Notes under the pieces: generated by a model
The model's input: the letters and a program-made list of their open reading frames with translations, nothing else
What the model was told of the DNA's origin: nothing
Database searches by the model: none
Part shown: piece by piece, positions 56,790 to 64,000 of the stretch
Numbering within the stretch: the stretch's first letter is position 1
Layout: every line of letters begins with the position of its first letter
NCBI GenBank assembly: GCA_900073065.1
Contig: FJOG01000026.1
Span: 829,117-893,116, forward strand
Source of the DNA: Phialocephala subalpina
Taxonomy: Eukaryota; Ascomycota; Leotiomycetes; Helotiales; Mollisiaceae
Direction of reading: 5' to 3'
Length of the DNA stretch: 64,000 nt
Program-made: the position numbers and the translations under genes

Positions 56790-57895
56790 TTAATCACGAG
56801 CCGGTCTCATAGGTACCACCCCAACGAACAACGACGTCAGATGGCGACTCCTCGGCGGCGTTCTCTCAACTACCGCTCTGAGAGGGGGACGTCGACGCCT
56901 TGAGCAAGGCCCCCATCTCTTAACCGGTCTCCAAATCCCCTTCACAACCCACGGGTACCATTTGATAGCCACAAAATACCCCAATGTCACAATGACTGCG
57001 TAAAGAAAGGCCAGCAGACAAAGAACCCTACAGAGCATCAGGAATACATAAGATGCCGTGGTGAAAGCGTGATTGTCCTGAAGTTGAGGGGTGGCGACTC
57101 CGACTTGAAAAGCACCGAGCACGATGGAGAAGTAGATGAACACGATAGCGAGGAGCCCGAGATGGTTGTTCATCCAATCAATGTGAGAGAAATGAGTGCG
57201 GTTGTAAGATTGATATAACTTCTGCCCATCCCCAGCCCGACCAGTGGATTCCAGATGAGACAAGATGGTAAGATCCAGGTATCCGCTCCTGATGGTCCAA
57301 TATAGCATTTGGCTCTCTCTACTCAGATAGCCGGAAGTACCCAATGCCTGAGCCTGGGACTCAAAGTGCGTGAGACTGTCCATCAAATCTCCCCAGTTTC
57401 GTAACTTGGTTTTCTTACTCACCAGTCCCAGGTCCTTGGCAATCCGTAAGTCGCTTTTGTGTTTGATTAGCTGTTTGTAGCTGTACAGTAATGCGAATGC
57501 GTCTTGTCGAGTCCCGCAAACTCGTTGAGTGGTAGATCTGGTTGCCATAATTCGATGGCCATGGTCTGTTTTGGGATGGGTTTGAGGTAGAGCCAATCTC
57601 CATCGTCAGTGATCGTGCGCTGCTAGACGAGATGCATATTTGCATCTTCGACAACGACCATGCGGTTTTGGAGAAGGATTTCATGGTGGAGAGGTCGCAT
57701 GGATCGGGTGTCCAGGGATCGGCCGACGAGAAGCTGCTCTTTCAATTTGAACAGTGAGAGATCTGTCATCATAGCTTCGACACGGGATGCAGGGACCGGG
57801 CGCTTCTCATCCTTGAGCTTCAGATCAACGCCGTCAATGTCGATGGCAATGATTGCATCTTGAGGTGGACTTCCGAAAGTAGTGGGAGATGCCAT
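56790..57895 (-). pseudogene. Two-TM fungal protein of unknown function, interrupted by a stop and a frameshift
   Basis: From ATG at 57895 the frame reads IIAIDIDGVDLKLKDE and RPLHHEILLQNRMVVVEDAN, stops at TAG 57623-57625, then continues in frame as RTITDDGDWLYLKPIPK. A frameshift near 57525 leads into the preserved C-terminal part: DAFALLYSYKQLIKHKSDLR, SGYLDLTILSHLES, YNRTHFSHIDWMNNHLG and two TM helices (LAIVFIYFSIVLGAFQVGV; VLCLLAFLYAVIVTLGYFVA). This is a known-looking but unnamed ascomycete family. The TAG stands where TGG (Trp) is the simplest ancestor. The gene probably no longer makes a full protein, unless the stop is removed by a small intron I cannot see. Confidence 0.65.
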
Positions 57896-59339
57896 CTAGG
57901 TTCCGCCACCTTGTCTCAGTTCAATCCTTTGACAAGCTTAAGATTCCAGAATCTTACTTGTGAGGGATCTAGATACACTCCAAGGCGCTCAAAAAGAATC
58001 ACATGCAACAACAGCAGCAGTTGGAAGCGACGAGAGGGAGTTCAAAAACGGTCTCGGCAGGAAAGAGGGGAAAGTGGGGAATTGACCTTCGAGTAAGTTT
58101 TACAACGCTCTCTACACGAAGCATTGTGATAAAAGAATTCGAGAGAGTTCGAAGAATCGCGAAGAGCTGCAATGCCACGTCAAATGATGTATCTGGTTAG
58201 GCTAGGAGAGGAATCTTGTGCGGCTGAGAGGCTTGCTGCACCTGGATTTGTCAACATGCCTGCTGAAGCATTTGCCATGTGATATCGTGTCTCCAAGGGG
58301 AGACATCATTCTAGAAGCACTTGATTCCCTGATTGTGTCTCGTTCGGGCGTTGTGTTGAGTCTTGCGTGGAGGAGGTCATCGAGAGGTGAAGTTTCACGA
58401 AGATTGGGGGTGACAAACTCGAGCCTAATCTGGTCTAGTCTGCCTCGCTTAATCGGAGATAAGAATCTCTTCTCCAGCTGAAGTCGCTTTTCCCTCCTTT
58501 CCATCTTTTCTTCAAATGCCGAACGAGTGTTCCTATGGTCCTATGTTTTCTTCCGCAACTGTATACTCATCAAGATGCAATATCCACATCTGCGAGAGTA
58601 CTTGACGATGGGTATTTTGGTAGAACGGCGGACCGAATCACCGCTTCCATCAACATCATATTAGAAGCGCAGGTCCTTTGTATGCAAAGGTTGACTTCTT
58701 GAAGAGAATTTGTATGCGGAGAGTTTGTTTCAATTTGATGACAAGAAGTTCGGCGGGATCTCCTCCCCGCGGCAGATCAGTGACTGCCGCTGTATCCTGG
58801 GGTAAATCCGGGGTAGACCCCTGGAAATATCATTTTGCCTGAACTTTTTGTATTGTTTCTGGAGGTTTTCCGCGATTCTCTACATGTTTCTCGATCGCGT
58901 CGTCCGAAACCCGTTCACGATCTGCAGGTCCCAAGTTGTTGTGCATGTAGGGCTTCTTCCGCTGCGAGATCCCCGCAGCAACATCGTATGGTCTCCATCG
59001 TAGCCGCTTAGTACGACTTCAAAATCTTCAGCCGGGATGGATGTTGTCTGATGTTAAGTATAACATCGCTACCCAGATTGCAGATATACGTCACATATCT
59101 TGGTATTAATTATATTCTCCGCTCCCAACTCGACGCACTCAAAGGTTTCGCGCACACGTTACAACCGCATTAATTGTTGTAGCAAGGCTAACAGCTATCC
59201 CGGTTGATGGACGCGTATTTATTCATCCGAAGAATATTAAAGTCAAGCAGTCGTCCTATTTCTTTGTGTCAAAATCACGACCTCCACATCACATCACCTA
59301 GCCAATCCACCTCGTCTTCGCCTTTTTCAATTTTCCATC
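57896..59339. other. Intergenic, ~1.44 kb
   Basis: Upstream of the two-TM pseudogene and of the small secreted gene. A 100-codon minus frame at 58202-58504 is not supported by any feature. Confidence 0.45.
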
Positions 59340-59630
59340 ATGCACATCTCAATCCTCCTCTTCAGCCTTATCACCTCAGTCTCCGCCCAAGCAGCTCAAA
59401 ACTGCAGCGTCAAAGGCTACGATACGGGCAAACACCCCGCCTTCTACGTCAACAGCACGATCACCACCCCTGTCGCCTGTAAAGCCTTCTGCGCCGCCTC
59501 CATATACGGGAAGTGCGAGAGTTTCGCGGTGGGAGGTGCTTGCTTGTTGTATAATGTTACAGTTATGGGGAATGTGAATGCGATGAATACGAGCACGTTT
59601 ACGTTCTATGATGGGACTTGCACAGTTTAG
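59340..59630 (+). CDS. Small secreted Cys-rich protein, PAN/Apple-like
   Basis: A single exon of 96 residues. It has a signal peptide (MHISILLFSLITSVSAQA) and six cysteines at 22, 47, 51, 59, 68 and 94. CKAFC followed by C-x8-C and a final GTCTV resembles the short PAN/Apple fold of fungal secreted proteins. Three N-glycosylation sites (N38, N72, N83) are present. Size, secretion and Cys content make it an effector or surface-lectin candidate. No close family is claimed. Confidence 0.7.
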   Translation: MHISILLFSLITSVSAQAAQNCSVKGYDTGKHPAFYVNSTITTPVACKAFCAASIYGKCESFAVGGACLLYNVTVMGNVNAMNTSTFTFYDGTCTV

Positions 59631-60242
59631 TTTGAGTTTGTTGCGTCGAGACGTGCTGTAAGTGTTTTATGATAGGTCTTGAGGGTTTAGGAAGTTGCTG
59701 AATGGTTTGTAGTGCTGATGATCAGATTGAGGGGTAGTTTGACTGAACACGGGGTTCGTTAGGACAATTATTTGGGAATCGAAATGCTGAGAGGAAAATT
59801 TCTTGTGCATACCATGGTCGTGAACGAGGCTTGTATATACACTGGAGAAAAGGATGCACGTTGGTGACTTTGAATCATTCCTAGTCTCGTCGATTACGGT
59901 TCTTCTTGCATGCAGGAGTGGCAGAGGAAACAACTCAGCATAACGCGAAAACTCGGTTTCAAACGAAGAAGTACGGACCTAAGTCATTCGCATTTTCAAC
60001 GAGTTTTTTCAGACTTCGATTTGTGATAGAATATTTTGATCTTTTCGAGGCCTCACTCTCAGTACGTACATCATGGGTCCAAGACCTCGATCGAGGCACC
60101 CCGGTATTGGAAGGTCAGAGCGCTGTGCTCCACTGTAAATATCTTTCGATGTTTCGACGCGTCAACACGTTCTTACTTCTCTTCCTCACCTCCCACATTC
60201 GCCTTCTTGTTCGGTCGATAACACCAGCCATTCCCAAGCAAA
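59631..60242. other. Intergenic, ~610 bp
   Basis: A 180-codon plus frame (59906-60448) overlaps the next small gene but has no domain. Otherwise no gene seen. Confidence 0.4.
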
Positions 60243-60437
60243 ATGGAGCACATCCAACTTCCCCTGACAGCGGCACAAGTCACGGAGATCATGGCGCGCG
60301 TTTCGATGTATGCTGCCGGCGATCGACGCCATTTGTACAAGAGGTTGACCGAAAGCTTCTGTCAAACCTTGATACGGAACGCCTCGGGTGCTACTCCTCA
60401 CAAATGGTCCGTTCGAGAGATGGTTTGGCCATTTTGA
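60243..60437 (+). CDS. Possible small protein, hypothetical
   Basis: A 64-residue frame whose ATG has a strong context (caaaATGg). The sequence is helical and charged (LTAAQVTEIMARVSMYAAGD, RRHLYKRLTESFCQTLI). No signal peptide or domain. It may be the first exon of a longer gene or a free-standing short gene. Confidence 0.3.
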   Translation: MEHIQLPLTAAQVTEIMARVSMYAAGDRRHLYKRLTESFCQTLIRNASGATPHKWSVREMVWPF

Positions 60438-60785
60438 ATATCACGTGAACTCGTAACCCGCACGTGCTTGATCGCGGCCGGATTATGTTTTTTTCCTTTC
60501 ATATTATTATTTCGCGAATACCGCAAGCATTGATCGAGCATACAGACAGACGTCGAGCACCATCTCCAAGCATTACAAATTCACAACGTCTCACCAAATC
60601 TTCACGCTACTTCATATCCTAGCCTTGGTTTCGGTGCTAGTAGCAGCTAAATTGAACCCGAGTCTGTTGTCGGACCCAGTGGTCATTAGTCTCAGCTTCC
60701 TGGAGCTTTCCGTTGTCTTGATGGGACTCAACTTACTCACGCCTATGCCTCCCCTCCGTCTTCGATCTCGAGCGAGTCTCCCCAT

Positions 60786-61229
60786 TCAAAGCGACTCTCG
60801 CTCCGGAGTAGGTTTATTCAACCGAAACCACTCCTTTTCCCGCTCTGAGCCTGCAGCAGGAGGAGCGACCCCACTAATCCTCCACAAATCCCTCGGCGTC
60901 TCCTGGATAAAATATTCCCAGTCCATTCCCTTTTCCTGGAACCTCGGAGTGAGGATCGAATCAACCTTGTCAAGGAATCGTTTCTTGCTGGCGTCGCTGT
61001 CGAATCCGCGGGCAGGGTGGTAGATGGAGATGGACGTGTATTTCGAGGACGAGGAGCGTCCTTCGCCGCCGACGTAGATATCGGATGGCCCAAGCTCGAT
61101 GAATTGGACGTTAACGAAGAATGCGGGGATGAGGACTTTTACGTAGAGGTTTGTGAGGAGCTGGGCGAGCTCGCTTTTCTCTGAGGGAGAGAAGGTGTTT
61201 TGGGTGTGTGTGAAAACCCAGAGAGGCAT
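60786..61229 (-). CDS. Tautomerase superfamily protein (cis-CaaD-like)
   Basis: A 147-residue frame starting MPLWVFTHTQNTFSPSEKS. Removal of Met leaves Pro1, the catalytic base of the tautomerase (4-OT/MIF) superfamily. Family-like segments are IPAFFVNVQFIELGPSDIYV, YTSISIYHPARGFDS and GMDWEYFIQET; the last may hold the Tyr/Glu pair known from cis-3-chloroacrylic acid dehalogenase. Fungal relatives are mostly uncharacterised, so dehalogenase activity should not be assumed. The frame extends upstream to 61304 through a Lys-rich stretch, but starting there would mask Pro1, so the inner ATG is chosen. Confidence 0.78.
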   Translation of the reverse strand: MPLWVFTHTQNTFSPSEKSELAQLLTNLYVKVLIPAFFVNVQFIELGPSDIYVGGEGRSSSSKYTSISIYHPARGFDSDASKKRFLDKVDSILTPRFQEKGMDWEYFIQETPRDLWRISGVAPPAAGSEREKEWFRLNKPTPERESL

Positions 61230-62411
61230 GATTAATAAAAGATTGGGGTTAGATTTTTTCTTTTTTCTTTTTTTCTCGACTTTATTGGTGTATGGATGTG
61301 GCAAGTCAAGAGAATAAGTAGGTGAAAGTCTTGGAGAAAACGGTTCTAATGTTTTATTATATCAAAACAAGAGAGCAGGTTCTGAGCAGCTTCACATCAG
61401 CTACTTTAATACCTTGCCTAGTAATCATCACGACGTTCCTCCTCACAATATCGAATGTAAGCATTCCATTTGCCTCGGCATAAAAATAAACTCTCTTTCT
61501 TTGTGCTATGTATCTTACACCGCGCAGAACTAAGACAATAATAAGACGATAACTCGCTGCGCTTTGTATCAGGTACTTGACCAGCGAGGCAGCAACTAAT
61601 TCGCGTAGGCGATTTAGGAATTCGGTTCGGGTCAACTGGATGCCGACGGGCAGAACATTCGCTCCAGAAGCAGAGGGGTGTTGGGATTGAGATTATTAAT
61701 CTTGAGATTTGCCGAGACGGGGATCAGGCACAGCAAATGCTTTGCTTGTGCTTTGTACCTTGGATAGTGTGGATATTGAACAACTACATTGCGCTTTTGT
61801 ATTAAGTACTTAAGTACTTAGGCAGGGGGGAATTGCGTAGCGAGCTTAAAGCACGACTTCTATTTTATCTGATTGGCAAGACCGGGGTATAAGGTTCCGC
61901 CGTCCTACCAATCGCGAAGATGAGACGAGAGAAGGCTCTGGGGAGGGAGGGGTGTGAGGAGTGCATATGTAGGTGTGTCTTGTCGATGACTAACGCCAAC
62001 CCCTCTTTTCGATTAGCAAAGCTATCTCTTTTTGTTTCTGGAAAAAGTGAATACGGGAAAGGGGCCAGAGTTGAAGTCTCACTACTATAGAACGAAATCT
62101 CTGAGGAGCCCACGGGACATTGAGTGGTGTGGAAAGAGAGCCAAGTTGATTTCTTTGGTGATGGATTGCACGCTTTGCAGCAGTAGCTGCTAGGGACGGA
62201 TTCGAAGTTGTTCCCTCTCTTTATATATCTTGAACACCTCGAACGCCGTAGTGTCAAAGAAAGATTCACAACGTCCTCCCAAACCTTAAAGCAACCTCAT
62301 CTCCCGGCCGTGGTCTCGGAACAGGCAAAAGTTCAATTGCTCTTGAATCAATTGTTGGGCCTAATGGCTATTAGTGTTTCATTCCTAAAATATTTTTATA
62401 TATTTTTTTAT
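61230..62411. other. Intergenic, ~1.18 kb
   Basis: Frames of 92 and 134 codons on the minus strand (61357-61635, 61865-62269) have no domain, and the second is low in coding character. The sequence repeats AAGTACTT near 61803-61818. Confidence 0.4.
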
Positions 62412-62642
62412 TCAAGACTTACTCAAGTGCCCATGTCGATGTCTCCGATCTCGACTGAGTCTCCACATGACCCAGCCTAAAAAGAGGCTAAGTACACCAA
62501 TTACAATTGTGAAAATTCCAATTATTAGATTAATTGAGGTATTTGTTGAGAGGGCTAGGCCGCGAGGGAGGAGAGCTGCAGCTGCGAAAAAAAATGGATT
62601 AATTAGCAAGGCTGACACAAGGGGAAATTCTTAGTTACCCAT
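62412..62642 (-). CDS. Small single-TM protein, hypothetical
   Basis: The main exon 62581-62412 is preceded by a good acceptor (pyrimidine tract then CGCAG). A four-base first exon (62642-62639, ATGG) with a GTAACT donor restores an ATG, giving 57 residues. One TM helix (INLIIGIFTIVIGVLSLFLG) precedes a basic tail (WRLSRDRRHRHGH). Small membrane proteins of this layout are common in Leotiomycetes-like genomes. The tiny first exon is uncertain. Confidence 0.4.
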
Positions 62643-63185
62643 TTGCCCATTGGACGAGAAAGAAAGATAGCAGCGTGTTCTCACAGTGGTTTTGGGACCT
62701 TTCTCAGCGCCAGCGTTACAATTCTGCTCGCGTTAAGATCAGCAACACGATAGTGCGTCCATTGGGGACCGGAATTGGATCCCTATCGTACGCCAGCGCA
62801 TGAGAATCGCTCTCGCATCGGAGGGTGTGTATTCTTGAGCTATGTCCTCTTCCAAGCTAGCTGCTTTCCGGAAAGCGCCTCCCGAGCTCCTCGCTCTCTT
62901 TTACTCTACAACATCTATTTTCGTAGACAGCTTCAATTCGACAACCAATTGAAGTGTGCGAACATTGACGAACGGAGTACCACCGACGCCGAAATGGAAG
63001 TACAAATCGGCAAACCTGCTTGATCTTGACCATAGAGCTAATTCTGCATCACTACCCCGCGTCTCGAGACCAATGGAGAGCTAAGATGAGGTGGAATACC
63101 ACTTGTGGAGAAGTCATACTCCGGTTTCTGGATGGGGTCAAAAGCCGTGTGTGATCAATACGAAATGCCGTTTGTGGAGTGTTTA
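62643..63185. other. Intergenic, ~540 bp
   Basis: No supported gene between the small TM gene and the MITE. An 82-codon plus frame (62775-63023) has no recognisable feature. Confidence 0.4.
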
Positions 63186-63342
63186 CTGTGGTCTTTGGAT
63201 AAGTAATTACACCCCTGAGGGTTTTGAACTCAGCCTCACCAAGGGTAGAGAGCCAATACGAAAGACAGAGCTGGCTTAGTTGTGGGGTCGGGCGTGCTAG
63301 AAGTAGATGCCAAGGGTGTAATTATTTATCCAAAGACCACAG
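63186..63342. mobile_element. 157-bp MITE with ~30-bp TIRs and TA duplication (Tc1/mariner type)
   Basis: The left end CTGTGGTCTTTGGATAA and the right end TTATCCAAAGACCACAG form inverted repeats of about 30 bp with one or two differences. Both sides are flanked by TA (63184-63185, 63343-63344), the Tc1/mariner target. There is no coding capacity. It lies about 210 bp from the start of an AT-rich block. Confidence 0.8.
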
Positions 63343-63554
63343 TATGGCGTGGAGGCCAGATTTGAAGTGAAGAACTATATACGATGTAGCTTCTCGTATA
63401 GCAGCCGGAAGAGGATTAAATCAACGGTCAGAATTGGAGCCAGCGCTTGGATTGAATTCCAAATAGACTCTAAAGAAGTGATAGAATCGAGCCCAAAACC
63501 TAATCAAGTACAGGCCAAAATAGAGCAAAAAATTAGAACCAAGAATTTGAATTA

Positions 63555-64000
63555 AAAGATTCAAAATTAAAATCATTGGTTTTATATCCAAATAATACTA
63601 ATATTATATTTTATAATATATATAAAAAGAAACTTTAAAAATATTTAAAATCGAATTAAATTTGATTTAAATAAAAACAAAAATTATTATATAACCAAAA
63701 ATGAAAAAATAGAAATATAATAAAAATAAAATAAAATTTTTATTTATATTTTTATTTTTAAATATTTTAATTATAAATAAATTTATTAAAATATTATTAT
63801 ATTTTTAATTAATAAATATATATATTATAAATCGTAATTATAAATTTTTTTTAAATACGTTTCTATTTAAAGTATTAAAACTAATAATATTAAATATTAA
63901 AATATTAAAATCTTATTTTCTTTATAATTTTAAAAAAAAGGTTTAAAAAGTTTCTTTTTAATAAATAATTTTTATAAAATTAATTAAATTAATTATAATA
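63555..64000. repeat. AT-rich RIP-type block at right edge
   Basis: Composition changes sharply near 63555 to almost pure A/T with no frames and continues past the window. It resembles the island at 29020-32290. No element could be identified. Confidence 0.75.

Noticed and set aside
59906..60448. 180-codon plus frame
   Set aside because: No recognised feature; it overlaps the better-started short frame at 60243.
63190..63250. tRNA-like string (GAGTTCAAAACCC on the minus strand)
   Set aside because: Looks like a B box, but no A box or cloverleaf could be folded, and it lies inside a MITE.
1..64000. CRISPR array, operon or integrated virus
   Set aside because: No regular spaced repeats, no bacterial gene layout and no viral gene seen; the gene structure is fungal throughout.

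Overview
The window reads as nuclear DNA of a filamentous ascomycete (Pezizomycotina; Leotiomycetes is a guess). Reasons: short GT-AG introns of about 45-110 bp, a dispersed 5S rRNA gene, HET, Clr5, WSC and TauD families, and AT-rich blocks whose changes look like repeat-induced point mutation (RIP: C to T, favouring CpA to TpA). The exon structures below were built by hand from reading frame, splice sites and family similarity.

Layout. 1-10.3 kb: the 3' part of a GH16-WSC cell-surface glycoprotein gene, a small Cys-rich gene, BTB, SRR1-like and F-box-like genes, and a broken epoxide hydrolase. 11-12.8 kb: a HET pseudogene. 14-21.5 kb: small genes including a 74-residue protein with cysteine at every third position, two truncated 5S copies, a TauD-type dioxygenase, a MITE, and a broken MYND-finger gene with acidic repeats. 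21.7-24.7 kb: a Clr5 gene and a small gene. 25.2-28.9 kb: a divergent alcohol dehydrogenase/pyruvate decarboxylase pair, the two steps from pyruvate to ethanol. 29-32.3 kb: an AT-rich RIP island with an assembly gap and a TIR-bounded transposon relic. 33-37.3 kb: a CalB-like lipase, an intact 5S rRNA gene and a DHA1-type MFS transporter. 39.7-46.6 kb: a large Clr5 protein, a small secreted Cys-rich protein and a second HET pseudogene. 48-53.6 kb: housekeeping VPS41 and a DUF155/RMD1-type mitochondrial protein, divergent. 55-62.6 kb: an ACS-type MFS transporter, a broken two-TM protein, a small secreted protein, a tautomerase and a small membrane protein. 63.2-64 kb: a small TA-flanked MITE and another AT-rich RIP block.

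Theme. Housekeeping and metabolic genes are intact. Accessory genes (both HET genes, MYND gene, epoxide hydrolase, two-TM family) carry frameshifts and/or nonsense codons, most nonsense codons fitting TGG to TAG/TGA. The most unusual item is the x-N-C triplet-repeat protein at 15279-15796. Other points of interest are the altered catalytic box of the GH16 domain, two 5S fragments broken at the same point, and a possible mitochondrial presequence on the alcohol dehydrogenase.
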